DNA from: Xanthobacter tagetidis
GTDB lineage: Bacteria; Pseudomonadota; Alphaproteobacteria; Rhizobiales; Xanthobacteraceae
NCBI RefSeq assembly: GCF_003667445.1
Contig: NZ_RCTF01000021.1
Coordinates: 36,944-100,943, forward strand
DNA length: 64,000 bases
Direction of reading: 5' to 3'
Position numbers and translations under genes: made by a program. This document shows, one piece after another, positions 32,166-40,440 of this stretch. The notes beneath the pieces are model-generated. The model saw only the letters and a program-made list of their open reading frames with translations, made no database searches and had not been told where the DNA came from. How positions within the stretch are numbered: position 1 is the first letter of the stretch; each line of letters begins with the position of its first letter.

Positions 32166-33677
32166 TCAGGTCTCTTCCTCGAACGCGGCGTCGCGCAGGC
32201 GGGAGGCGCGCGGCATCGCCATCACCACCAGCAGGCCGGCCGCGAGCAGCAGCAGCGCCAGGGACACGGGCTGGGTGAAGAACACGCTCGCATCGCCCCC
32301 GGAGATGGTCAGCGCGCGTCGCAAGTTCTCCTCCATCAGCGGGCCGAGGACGAAGCCGAGCAGCAGCGGAGCCGGCTCGCACTGGAGCTTGGCGAGCACG
32401 TAGCCGAGCACCCCGAACGCCGCCATCACATAGACCAGAGCGGTCGAGTTCGAGACGCTGTAGACGCCGATGGCGCACAAGACGAGGATGGCCGGATAGA
32501 GCACCCGGTAGGGGATCCTCAGCATCTGCACCCACACGCCCACCAGCGGCAGATTGAGGATGACCAGCAGCAGGTTGCCGATCCACATGCTGGCGATCAG
32601 CCCCCAGAACAGGCTGGGATTGGCGTTCATCACCTGCGGGCCGGGCTGGATGTTGTGGATGATGAGCGCGCCGATCATCATCGCCATCACTGCGTTGGAG
32701 GGCAGGCCCAGCGTGAGCATGGGGATGAACGAGGTCTGCGCTCCGGCATTGTTGGCGCTCTCCGGCCCCGCGACGCCCTCGATGGCGCCCTTGCCGAAGC
32801 GCGAGGGATCGCGCGCGATGCGCTTCTCCAGCATGTAGCTCGCGAACGATCCGAGGATGGCGCCGCCGCCGGGCAGGATGCCGAGGATGGCGCCGAGCCC
32901 GGTGCCGCGCACCACCGCCGGCCAGGCGGCACGGAAATCCTCCCGCGAGAGCAGGAACGATCCCTTGCCGCCGAGCGTCACGGCGGCGCGCGCCTCGTCC
33001 TTGCGCTCCAGGTTCGAGATCACCTCGGCGATGCCGAACAGGCCCATGGCGACGGCGACGAAATCGAGGCCGTCGAACAGATCGGAGATGCCGAAGGTGA
33101 AGCGCAGCACGCCGCTGTTCACATCCGTGCCGACGAGGCCGAGCACCAGCCCGAGCACCACCATGGCCACCGCCTTCAGCACCGAGCCGTGCGCCAGCAC
33201 CACGGCGGCGATGAGGCCGAGCACCATGAGCGAGAAGTATTCCGGCGCGCCGAAGCCGAGCGCCAGCTCGGACAGGGCCGGGGCGAAGCCGGCGATGGCC
33301 AGCGTGCCCACCGTGCCGGCGAAGAACGAGCCGAGCGCCGCCACCACCAGCGCCTCGCGGGCGCGGCCCTGCCGGGCCATCTGGTAGCCGTCGATGGCGG
33401 TGACGACGGAACTGGTCTCGCCCGGCAGGTTCACCAGGATGGCCGTGGTGGAGCCGCCATATTGCGCGCCGTAATAGATGCCGGCGAGCAGGATGAGCGC
33501 CGTCGTGGGATCGAGCCCGAAGGTCAGCGGCATCAGCATGGAGATGGTGGCCACCGGCCCGAGGCCCGGCAGCACGCCGATGGCCGTGCCGAGCACGGTG
33601 CCGAGCAGGCAGTAAGCGAGGTTCTGCAGGCTGAGGGCGACCGAGAAGCCCAGCGCCAGATTGTCGAGAAAGCTCAT
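32166..33677 (-). CDS. tctA: Tripartite tricarboxylate transporter, large membrane subunit TctA
   Basis: 503 residues and about twelve membrane segments from the ATG at 33677 (MSFLDNLALGFSVALSLQNL). TctA hallmarks are present: GVLPGLGPVATISMLMPLTF, GIYYGAQYGGSTTAILVNLPGE, ILPGGGAILGSFASYMLEKR and FIPMLTLGLPSNAVMAMMIGALIIHNIQPGP. It carries a carboxylate by cation symport with TctB and a Bug-type receptor. It is encoded after tctB in the leftward bug-tctB-tctA operon. Confidence 0.95.
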   Translation of the reverse strand: MSFLDNLALGFSVALSLQNLAYCLLGTVLGTAIGVLPGLGPVATISMLMPLTFGLDPTTALILLAGIYYGAQYGGSTTAILVNLPGETSSVVTAIDGYQMARQGRAREALVVAALGSFFAGTVGTLAIAGFAPALSELALGFGAPEYFSLMVLGLIAAVVLAHGSVLKAVAMVVLGLVLGLVGTDVNSGVLRFTFGISDLFDGLDFVAVAMGLFGIAEVISNLERKDEARAAVTLGGKGSFLLSREDFRAAWPAVVRGTGLGAILGILPGGGAILGSFASYMLEKRIARDPSRFGKGAIEGVAGPESANNAGAQTSFIPMLTLGLPSNAVMAMMIGALIIHNIQPGPQVMNANPSLFWGLIASMWIGNLLLVILNLPLVGVWVQMLRIPYRVLYPAILVLCAIGVYSVSNSTALVYVMAAFGVLGYVLAKLQCEPAPLLLGFVLGPLMEENLRRALTISGGDASVFFTQPVSLALLLLAAGLLVVMAMPRASRLRDAAFEEET

Positions 33678-33714
33678 GACGGGTCCAGCCTTGGCTCGTG
33701 CGGCGCCGGCGCAT

Positions 33715-34164
33715 TCACGCGGCGAAGGCCGGCCAGAGCGGCACCGGCAGGCCGAGCAGGTAATAGAACAGGAACGAGGCCGCGGCCCCGAGCACCAGAG
33801 CCATGACGAGGCTCTCCATGACCGACTGGCCGGAGCGCGCCGCACGGCTCACCAGCACCATGAGCGCCACGGACGCGAACAGGCCGAGCGTGTCGAGGCC
33901 GAAGCCGAACACGCCCACGGCGGCGGTGACGAGCAGCAGCGGGCGCCAGGAGAGGCCGACGGCCGCCGCCACCTTGTCCCTCACCGCGACCAGCGCGATG
34001 GCGATGCCGAGCGCCACCAGCAGCCCGGAGAGCAGCATGGGGAAGACGCCGGGACCGAGATGCGCCGGCGTGCCGATGCCGTAGCCGCGGGACAAAAGGA
34101 AAACCGCCACGCCGACGGCCACGAAGAAGAGGCCGGCGAGGACATCTCTCACGTTCGCCACCAT
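33715..34164 (-). CDS. tctB: Tripartite tricarboxylate transporter, small membrane subunit TctB
   Basis: 149 residues from the ATG at 34164 (MVANVRDVLAGLFFVAVGVA), four membrane helices. GYGIGTPAHLGPGVFPMLLS is the conserved TctB segment. It forms the membrane complex with TctA. Confidence 0.9.
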   Translation of the reverse strand: MVANVRDVLAGLFFVAVGVAVFLLSRGYGIGTPAHLGPGVFPMLLSGLLVALGIAIALVAVRDKVAAAVGLSWRPLLLVTAAVGVFGFGLDTLGLFASVALMVLVSRAARSGQSVMESLVMALVLGAAASFLFYYLLGLPVPLWPAFAA

Positions 34165-34273
34165 GGGGCTTCCTTCCACGTCCGAAGAGTGAGGCGGGAC
34201 CGGCGGTGCAGCACCGATCCCGCCTCTTTCGGGGCGGCCGCTCCGGCTTGCGGTCCGGGCTCCGCCCACGCGA

Positions 34274-35248
34274 TCACTCCGCCTTGATGTTGGCGTCCTT
34301 GATGACCTGGGTCCAGCGCGCGTCGAGCTTGGCGACGTAGGCGTGGAAGGCCTCGGGCTTCATGGCGCGCGCCTCCGAGCCCATGGTGGCGAAGCGCTCG
34401 ACCACCTCGGGCTCGGCCAGGATCTTGGCCAGGGCGTCGGCGAGCGCGTTCACCACCGCGGCCGGGGTCTTGGCGGGCGCGAACAGCCCGGTGAAGGTGG
34501 TGGCCTCGAAGTCGGCAAAGCCGGCCTCCTGGAAGGTCGGGACGTCGGGAAGCTGGGGCACGCGGGTGGCGGAGGTCACCGCCAGCGCCCGGGTCTTTCC
34601 GTCCTTGACGTAGGGCAGGGCGACCGAGACCTGGTCGAAGTTGAACTGGACCCGCCCGGCGAGCACGTCCGTGGTGGCGGGGGCGTTGCCCTTGTAGTGC
34701 ACGGTGGTCCACTTGGCGCCAGCCAGCTTCTGCAGCAGCTCGCTCGCGAGGTGGTTGGTGGTGCCGGCGCCCGGCGAGGCCATGATGAGCTTGGGGTCGC
34801 TCGTCTTCGCCAGGGCGATGAAGTCCGCCACCGTCTTCGCCGGGACCGACGGGTAGACCTGCAGCACCATGGGGGTGAAGGAGATGGAGCTGATGGTCTC
34901 GAAATCCTTCGACCACACATAGGGCGTGCGGCCGAAGATGATGGGGCTGAACAGCAGCGGTCCGTTGGCCGCGACGAACAAGGTGTAGCCGTCCGGCGCG
35001 GCGCGGGCCACGGTCTCGCCCGCGATCATGCCGCCGGCGCCGGGCTTGTTCTCCACCACGAACGGCTTGCCGAAGGCGTCCTGGAGCTTGGCGGCGATGA
35101 TGCGCGCTGCGCCGTCCACGTTGCCGCCGGGCGGGTAGGGCACCACGAGGCGGACGGTCTTGTCGGGCCAGCTCTGCGCCACGGCCGGGGCGGCCACCGC
35201 CACCGCGAGCGTCGCCACCGCGCAGGCGCGGATGAGATGTCGAAGCAT
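34274..35248 (-). CDS. tctC: Tripartite tricarboxylate transporter receptor (Bug/TctC family)
   Basis: 324 residues from the ATG at 35248, preceded by GGGAGGGAG. A signal peptide ends near APAVAQSWPD. Bug motifs are KTVRLVVPYPPGGNVDGAAR, PFVVENKPGAGGMIAGETVA and APDGYTLFVA. It delivers its ligand to TctAB encoded just downstream. Its promoter faces the flavin-reductase operon, and two IclR-type operators lie between them. Confidence 0.94.
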   Translation of the reverse strand: MLRHLIRACAVATLAVAVAAPAVAQSWPDKTVRLVVPYPPGGNVDGAARIIAAKLQDAFGKPFVVENKPGAGGMIAGETVARAAPDGYTLFVAANGPLLFSPIIFGRTPYVWSKDFETISSISFTPMVLQVYPSVPAKTVADFIALAKTSDPKLIMASPGAGTTNHLASELLQKLAGAKWTTVHYKGNAPATTDVLAGRVQFNFDQVSVALPYVKDGKTRALAVTSATRVPQLPDVPTFQEAGFADFEATTFTGLFAPAKTPAAVVNALADALAKILAEPEVVERFATMGSEARAMKPEAFHAYVAKLDARWTQVIKDANIKAE

Positions 35249-35376
35249 GATCTCCCTCCCTTGTTCGGCTCTCTGCGGTCGCTCGCCCATGCCGGGCCGG
35301 CGGCGCGCGGATGCGTCCTTGCTTAAGCCGCACTTAGGCCCTCGGTGGCAGGGCGGCAATCGGCGCCTGCGGGAAC

Positions 35377-35391
35377 TTCCATATAATGGAA
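35377..35391. promoter_or_regulatory. IclR-type operator TTCCA-N5-TGGAA, site 2
   Basis: TTCCATATAATGGAA is a near-perfect palindrome (6-bp arms TTCCAT/ATGGAA). It lies 129 bases before the tctC start. Confidence 0.7.
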
Positions 35392-35469
35392 AGCGGAACG
35401 GCGATGAGATGGGCAGGACGACTGACCCAAGGCCTCGGGGCGGTGGGCAGGGCCGTGAGCCGACCGTCT

Positions 35470-35488
35470 ACTTCCAAATGATGGAAGT
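35470..35488. promoter_or_regulatory. IclR-type operator TTCCA-N5-TGGAA, site 3
   Basis: ACTTCCA (35470-35476), AATGA, TGGAAGT (35482-35488): perfect 7-bp arms, 76 bases before the flavin-reductase-like start. Confidence 0.7.
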
Positions 35489-35563
35489 TTCCGCCGCTCC
35501 GGCTTGCCGCGCCCGCCGCGCGGACCTATGGCCGGATGCAGTTGTCCAAGTGCGGGTACGTCC

Positions 35564-36175
35564 ATGCAGATCCGGCCGGAAGAGCTCGGAGCGGAGGAAT
35601 CCTACAAGCTGCTGACCGGGATCGTGGTGCCGCGGCCCATCGCCTGGATCACCACCTTGTCGGCGACCGGCTCGGTGAACCTCGCGCCCTTCAGCGCCTT
35701 CACTTTCGTGTCCCCCAAGCCCCCCATGCTGGCGGTGAGCATCGGTCACAAGGCGGGGGTCTACAAGGACACCGCCGTCAACATCCTGCGCACCGAGGAA
35801 TATGTGGTGCACATCGCCGACCAGCCGCTCACCGGCGCGGTGCACGGCAGCGCGGTCGAGCACCCGCCTCATGTCAGCGAGGCGGAGGTGCTGGGTCTCG
35901 AAACCCTGCCGAGCGAGAAGGTGGCGCCGCCGCGCCTCGCCGCCGCGCCGATCGCCCTGGAATGCAAGTTCCGCCACTGCATGGAGTTCGGTGAGACCAG
36001 GAGCCGGCTGATCGTCGGCGAGGTGGTGCTGATCCATCTGCGCGAGGGCCTCGTCCGCGCCGGCAAGATCGACACGCGCGCCCTCAATCCCATCTGCCGC
36101 ATTGCCGGGCCGAACTACGCCACTTTGGGCGAGATCGTCACCCTCGCCGCGATCGGCCAGACCCCGAAATCCTGA
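35564..36175 (+). CDS. Flavin reductase-like domain (FMN-binding split barrel) protein
   Basis: 203 residues from the ATG at 35564 (MQIRPEELGAEESYKLLTGI). The split-barrel signature is VVPRPIAWITTLSATGSVNLAPFSAFTFVSPKPPM. Proteins of this group bind FMN. Some supply reduced flavin to a monooxygenase, others are stand-alone flavoproteins of aromatic pathways. No partner oxygenase is adjacent, so its role is open. It is the first gene of the rightward operon controlled from the IclR-type sites. Confidence 0.85.
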   Translation: MQIRPEELGAEESYKLLTGIVVPRPIAWITTLSATGSVNLAPFSAFTFVSPKPPMLAVSIGHKAGVYKDTAVNILRTEEYVVHIADQPLTGAVHGSAVEHPPHVSEAEVLGLETLPSEKVAPPRLAAAPIALECKFRHCMEFGETRSRLIVGEVVLIHLREGLVRAGKIDTRALNPICRIAGPNYATLGEIVTLAAIGQTPKS

Positions 36176-36196
36176 CGCGGGCGGAAGGAAGACCCG

Positions 36197-37060
36197 ATGA
36201 AACTCGCCAGCTATTCCGCCGCCGGAACGCCCGGCTACGGCATCGTGACGCCGGCCGGCGTGATCGACCTCGCCCGGCGGCTGCCCGATTGCCCGACCCT
36301 GCTCGACCTGATCCGCACGGACGGCCTGGAGCGCGCCCGCGCTGCCGCGGCCGGCGCGGTGCCCGACTTCGCCCTCGCCGATGTGGTGCTGGAGCCGCCG
36401 GTGATCGCGCCGCAGAAAATCTGGTGCATCGGCGTGAACTACGCCGACCGCAACGCCGAATACAAGGACGGCTCCGAGGCGCCCAAGTATCCGAGCCTAT
36501 TCGTGCGCTGCGCCACCTCCTTCGTGGGCCACGGCGTGCCGGTGGAGCGCCCCTTCGTCTCCACCCAGCTCGACTATGAGGGCGAGATCGCCTTCGTGAT
36601 CGGCAAGAGCGGCCGTCATATCTCCCGCGAGGCTGCGGCAGGCCATATCTTCGGCCTCACACTGGCCAATGAGGGGACGATCCGCGACTGGCTGCGCCAC
36701 GGCAAGTTCAACGTCACCCAGGGCAAGAACTTCGACCGCTCCGGCAGCATGGGGCCTTGGATCGTCACCACCGACGAGCTCGACCCTCTCGCCACGCTGG
36801 AACTCACCACGCGGGTGAACGGCGAGGTGCGCCAGCACGACACCACCGACCGGCTGATGTTCCCGTTCGACGCGATCATCGCCTATCTCTCCACCTTCGC
36901 GACCCTGATGCCGGGCGACGTGGTGCTCACCGGCACGCCCACCGGAGCCGGCGTACGCTTCGATCCGCCGCGCTGGCTCGTTCCCGGCGACGTGGTGGAG
37001 ATCGAGGTTCCGGGCATCGGCACCCTCGCCAACGGCGTCGTCGACGAGGTGCGCCCATGA
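36197..37060 (+). CDS. Fumarylacetoacetate hydrolase-family protein (HpaG/acylpyruvase type)
   Basis: 287 residues, standard short FAH form. The stretch KIWCIGVNYADRNAEY is followed by the metal ligands in LDYEGEIAFVIGK, LANEGTIRDWLR, TQGKNFDRSGSMGPWIVT and DVVLTGTPTGAG. Homologues include acylpyruvases and the HpaG isomerase/decarboxylase of homoprotocatechuate breakdown. Directly followed by an HpaH-type hydratase, it most likely acts on a ring-cleavage oxo-diacid. Its end overlaps the hydratase start. Confidence 0.9.
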   Translation: MKLASYSAAGTPGYGIVTPAGVIDLARRLPDCPTLLDLIRTDGLERARAAAAGAVPDFALADVVLEPPVIAPQKIWCIGVNYADRNAEYKDGSEAPKYPSLFVRCATSFVGHGVPVERPFVSTQLDYEGEIAFVIGKSGRHISREAAAGHIFGLTLANEGTIRDWLRHGKFNVTQGKNFDRSGSMGPWIVTTDELDPLATLELTTRVNGEVRQHDTTDRLMFPFDAIIAYLSTFATLMPGDVVLTGTPTGAGVRFDPPRWLVPGDVVEIEVPGIGTLANGVVDEVRP

Positions 37061-37890
37061 CCTCCGCCGCAACCCGCCCGGCGCTCACCCTCGCCTGCTC
37101 CGACATCGCCGCCGCCGCCCGGCGCCTCGATGTGGCGGAGGAGACGCGGGTCCAGATCCGCCAGTTCAGCCTCGACTGGCCGCAGATCACCATCCCCGAC
37201 GCCTATGCCATCCAGCACGCCTGGATGGAGCTGAAGGCGTCCCAGGGCCGCATAGTGCGCGGCCACAAGATCGGCCTCACCTCCAAGGCCATGCAGGCGG
37301 CAGTGAAGATCGCCGAGCCGGACTATGGCGTGCTGCTGGACGACATGTTCGTGCCCGAGGGCGGCACGGTCCGCTTCGACGCGCTGATCCAGCCGCGCAT
37401 CGAGATGGAGCTGGCCTTCGTCCTGAAAAGCCGGCTCGCCGGCCGCGGCTGCACCGTCTTCGACGTGCTCAACGCCACCGATTTCGTTGTGCCCGCCATC
37501 GAGATTCTCGACGCGCGCATCCAGCGGGTCGACCCCGAGACCGGCGCCACCCGCAAGGTATTCGACACCATCGCCGACAACGCCGCCAATTGCGGCATCG
37601 TCACCGGCGGCCGTCCGGTCCGTCCGCTCGACGTGGACCTGCGCTGGGTGGCCGGCCTGCTCTACCGCAACGGCGAGATCGAGGAGACCGGCGTTTCCGC
37701 CGGCGTGCTCAACCATCCGGCCAACGGCGTCGCCTGGCTGGTGGACCGCCTCGCCGCGTTCGACGTGGCGCTGGAGCCCGGGCACGTGGTGCTTGCCGGC
37801 TCGTTCATCCGCCCCGTGGACGTGCGCAAGGGCGACACCTTCCATGCCGACTACGGCCCGCTCGGCCAGGTCACCTGCCATTTCGCGTGA
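37057..37890 (+). CDS. 2-oxo-hept-3-ene-1,7-dioate hydratase-like protein (HpaH/MhpD family)
   Basis: 277 residues. Family motifs: GHKIGLTSKAMQAAVKI, PDYGVLLDDMFV, the metal-binding IQPRIEMELAFVL, VVPAIEILDARI and the C-terminal GDTFHADYGPLG. It adds water to a 2-oxo-alkenoate diacid in the cytoplasm, giving the 4-hydroxy-2-oxo acid cleaved by HpcH/HpaI aldolases such as the one at 30441. The ATGA overlap with the preceding FAH gene implies coupled expression. Confidence 0.92.
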   Translation: MTSAATRPALTLACSDIAAAARRLDVAEETRVQIRQFSLDWPQITIPDAYAIQHAWMELKASQGRIVRGHKIGLTSKAMQAAVKIAEPDYGVLLDDMFVPEGGTVRFDALIQPRIEMELAFVLKSRLAGRGCTVFDVLNATDFVVPAIEILDARIQRVDPETGATRKVFDTIADNAANCGIVTGGRPVRPLDVDLRWVAGLLYRNGEIEETGVSAGVLNHPANGVAWLVDRLAAFDVALEPGHVVLAGSFIRPVDVRKGDTFHADYGPLGQVTCHFA

Positions 37891-37897
37891 GGCTTCC

Positions 37898-38284
37898 ATG
37901 GCACGCACTTCGATCTATGTGGACGCCTTCGGCCACGCCAACCCCATCCCCGCCGCGGCGCGGGTGGGCAACATCCTCACCTCCGGCATCGTCTACGGGC
38001 TTGACCCCGCGACCGGAAAGGTGGCGCCGACGCTCGAACAGCAGTGCGCGCTGATGTTCGCGCACATGCGCACCATCGTGGAGGCGGGCGGCGGCACGGT
38101 GGACGACATCGTCAAGATCACCGTGTGGATGGTGGACCGCGCCAACCGCGCGCCGCTCAACACGGAATGGCTCGCCATGTTCCCCGATCCCGCGCGCCGG
38201 CCGGCGCGGCAGGCCATGCAGGCCGTGGAGCTGGGCAACGGCATGCTGATCCAGCTCGATTTCATGGCGGTGATCGGCGCCTGA
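37898..38284 (+). CDS. RidA/YjgF family protein
   Basis: 128 residues with typical start PIPAAARVGNILTSGIV and the segment GTVDDIVKITVWMVD, then the Arg-bearing RRPARQAMQ. Members deaminate reactive enamines or imines or act on small acyl intermediates. In aromatic catabolic operons their substrate is usually uncertain. It sits seven bases after the hydratase. Confidence 0.88.
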   Translation: MARTSIYVDAFGHANPIPAAARVGNILTSGIVYGLDPATGKVAPTLEQQCALMFAHMRTIVEAGGGTVDDIVKITVWMVDRANRAPLNTEWLAMFPDPARRPARQAMQAVELGNGMLIQLDFMAVIGA

Positions 38285-38310
38285 GGCGCCATCCGCGCAA
38301 GGAGGCTTTG

Positions 38311-39183
38311 GTGCCCGACTATCTTCCGTTCGATCCCAATCCGCGCCCGCCTCACACGCCGCCGCCCGCCGATGCGTGCGACAGCCAGTTCCACGTGTTC
38401 GGCGATCCCGCGCGCTATCCGGTGCGCCCCGGCGCGGTCTACGAGATGCCGACCGCGACCATCGCGGCCGGGCTCCACATGCACCGCACGCTGGGCATCA
38501 CCCGCGGCGTGATCGTGCAGGCGACCACCTACGGCCCCGACCACAGCGTCGTGGTGGACGCCCTGAAGGCGGCCGGCCCGAACTATCGCGGCTGCGCCAA
38601 TGCGGCGGTGTTCACGGCTGCGAGCGATGACGCGCTGGCCGACCTCGATGCCGCCGGCATCCGCGGCGCGCGCTTCTCCCGCCAGGGCCTCGGGCCGAGC
38701 CTCTCCGAGGCGGAGTTCACGGCCGCCTTGGCGAAGACGCGGGAACTCGGCTGGTACGTGAAGGTGCAGCCGGAGGCCTCGGGCGTCGCCGCGCAGATCG
38801 CGCCGTTCGAGAACCTCGATGTCCCGGTGGTGATCGACCACATGGGCCGCCCCGACGTCGCCCGCGGCCTTGAGGACCCGAGCGTCCTCAAGGTGCTGGA
38901 GCTGCTCCGGCGCGGCAATTTCTACGTCATGCTCTCGCTCGGCGAGAAGATCTCCAAGGCCGGTCCGCCCTGGGCGGACCTCATCCCCGTCGCCCGCGCC
39001 TATATCGAGGCGGCGCCCGACCGGATCATCTGGGGCAGCGACTGGCCGCACCCGGTGTCCGTGAAGCAGCCGCCCAACGAGGGCGCCCTGCTGGAACTAC
39101 TGTACAGCTTCACGCAGTCCGAGGGCGAGCGCAGGAAGATCCTGGTGGAGAACCCGGCCCGGCTGTTCGGCTTCCCGGCCTGA
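38311..39183 (+). CDS. Amidohydrolase-superfamily lactonase (LigI-like)
   Basis: 290 residues from a GTG at 38311, set by GGAGG five bases upstream. The metal-dependent hydrolase barrel is seen in ACDSQFHVFGDP (first strand), VIVQATTYGPDH, WYVKVQPEA, VVIDHMGRPD and IIWGSDWPHP with the catalytic Asp. The group (COG3618) includes 2-pyrone-4,6-dicarboxylate lactonase and related lactonases. It suggests the operon handles a lactone or pyrone intermediate. The first HxH motif is reduced to QFHVF, as in LigI-type members with little or no bound metal. Confidence 0.88.
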   Translation: MPDYLPFDPNPRPPHTPPPADACDSQFHVFGDPARYPVRPGAVYEMPTATIAAGLHMHRTLGITRGVIVQATTYGPDHSVVVDALKAAGPNYRGCANAAVFTAASDDALADLDAAGIRGARFSRQGLGPSLSEAEFTAALAKTRELGWYVKVQPEASGVAAQIAPFENLDVPVVIDHMGRPDVARGLEDPSVLKVLELLRRGNFYVMLSLGEKISKAGPPWADLIPVARAYIEAAPDRIIWGSDWPHPVSVKQPPNEGALLELLYSFTQSEGERRKILVENPARLFGFPA

Positions 39184-39223
39184 GCCGGCGCCGCTCTTCT
39201 GCCGCAGCGTCATCTGGCAAAGC

Positions 39224-39244
39224 GCCGCGACCGATCGGCGCGGC
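39224..39244. terminator. Short GC hairpin after the amidohydrolase gene
   Basis: GCCGCG (39224-39229) pairs with CGCGGC (39239-39244) around a CCGATCGG loop. It is the only stem-loop in the 128-base gap before the TRAP receptor. No T-run follows. Confidence 0.3.
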
Positions 39245-39311
39245 TTGCGCTTGAGGCCGCACTGGCGTCAATCTCGCTGGCGGGGCAGGGCGTCGCGTAG
39301 AAGAGTCGGTC

Positions 39312-40412
39312 ATGCCGTTTCGGGACTACAAGCCGCGCCGCGTTGCGGCGCGCCGTGCGTGGGTCGTGGCGGCGGTCGCATTGGCCTGGACCGCGCTGGC
39401 CGGCACGCTCGCCCATGGACAGCCTGCGCCGGCCGACACCGTGCGGCTGCAGATCGTCGGCGGCCTTGCCCGCGTGACCCAGTTCACCGACTTCGAGCAG
39501 CCGTTCTGGAAGAAGGAGATCACCGAGCGCTCGGGCGGGCGTATCGTCGCGGACATCACGCCGCTCGACGGCGGCGGTCTGCGCGGGCAGGAGATGCTCC
39601 AGCTCATGCGGCTCGGCGTCGTGCCCTTCGGCAGCGCGCTGCTGGCGGTGGTCGCAGGCGACGAGCCGGAACTCAACGCGGTCGACCTTCCCGTGCTGAG
39701 CCCCGACATGCCGACATTGCGCCGCACCGTCGAGGCCTACCGGGGGCACCTCGCGACCGTGCTGCGCGAGCGCTACGACATCGAGCTGCTGGGGATCTAC
39801 GTGTATCCGGCCCAGGTGCTGTTCTGCAAAGCGCCGTTCTCCAGCCTGGACGACATGAGGGGGCGCAGGATTCGTACCTCCTCGGTCGGCCAGTCAAGCC
39901 TGATGACGGCGCTCGGCGCCATACCCGTCGTTCTGCCCTTCGCGGAGACGGTGCAGGCGCTGCGCGACAATGTGGTCGACTGCGCCGTGACCGGCACCCT
40001 CAGCGGCTACGAGATCGGCCTGCCGGACGTGACCAGCCATGTTCATGGCATGGCGATCAGCTGGGGCTTGTCGTTCTTCGGCGCCAATATCTCAGCCTGG
40101 CAGGCGCTGCCGGAAGACCTCAGGCAGATCATCCGCACCGGTGTCGCCCAGCTTGAGCAAAGGATCTGGGCTCAGGCCGACATCGACACCGGACGCGGCA
40201 TTGCCTGCAACACGGGCGCGGCGACCTGCGGCGACCCGCCGGCTCGCCCGATGACCCTGGTACCGGCATCGCCGGCGGATGAAGCGCGTCGGCACCGGCT
40301 GATCGAGGAATTCGTGCTGCCGCAGTGGGTTGATCGCTGCGGGGCGGCTTGCGCGGCCGCCTGGAATGCCTACCTTGCCAAGGTGCACTCAGTGCGTGTC
40401 AAGTCCGAGTGA
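39312..40412 (+). CDS. TRAP transporter solute-binding protein (DctP family), orphan
   Basis: 366 residues with a signal peptide (VVAAVALAWTALAGTLAHG, cleavage near residue 37). DctP features: EQPFWKKEITERSGGRI, EMLQLMRLGVVPFG, LDDMRGRRIRTSSVGQSSLM and FAETVQALRDNVVDCAVTGTLSGYEIGL. Three Cys in the C-terminal third (CNTGAATC, CGAAC) are unusual. No DctQ or DctM gene is near. Instead a membrane GGDEF-EAL protein follows 28 bases later, so this receptor may feed a signal rather than a transporter. Confidence 0.88.
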   Translation: MPFRDYKPRRVAARRAWVVAAVALAWTALAGTLAHGQPAPADTVRLQIVGGLARVTQFTDFEQPFWKKEITERSGGRIVADITPLDGGGLRGQEMLQLMRLGVVPFGSALLAVVAGDEPELNAVDLPVLSPDMPTLRRTVEAYRGHLATVLRERYDIELLGIYVYPAQVLFCKAPFSSLDDMRGRRIRTSSVGQSSLMTALGAIPVVLPFAETVQALRDNVVDCAVTGTLSGYEIGLPDVTSHVHGMAISWGLSFFGANISAWQALPEDLRQIIRTGVAQLEQRIWAQADIDTGRGIACNTGAATCGDPPARPMTLVPASPADEARRHRLIEEFVLPQWVDRCGAACAAAWNAYLAKVHSVRVKSE

Positions 40413-40440
40413 GTTTGCGTTTCCCGGTTCATATCGCGCG

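Larger units (their letters stand above)
35249..35563. other. Divergent control region between tctC and the flavin-reductase operon
   Basis: 315 bases with no credible gene. They contain two TTCCA-N5-TGGAA dyads whose centres (35384 and 35479) are 95 bp apart, close to nine helical turns, an arrangement that would allow one regulator to loop and control both directions. Confidence 0.6.

Noticed and set aside
35504..35563. Upstream start for the flavin-reductase-like gene at 35504
   Set aside because: The added residues (MPRPPRGPMAG...) overlap the operator region and have no counterpart in the family; MQIRPEELG at 35564 fits.
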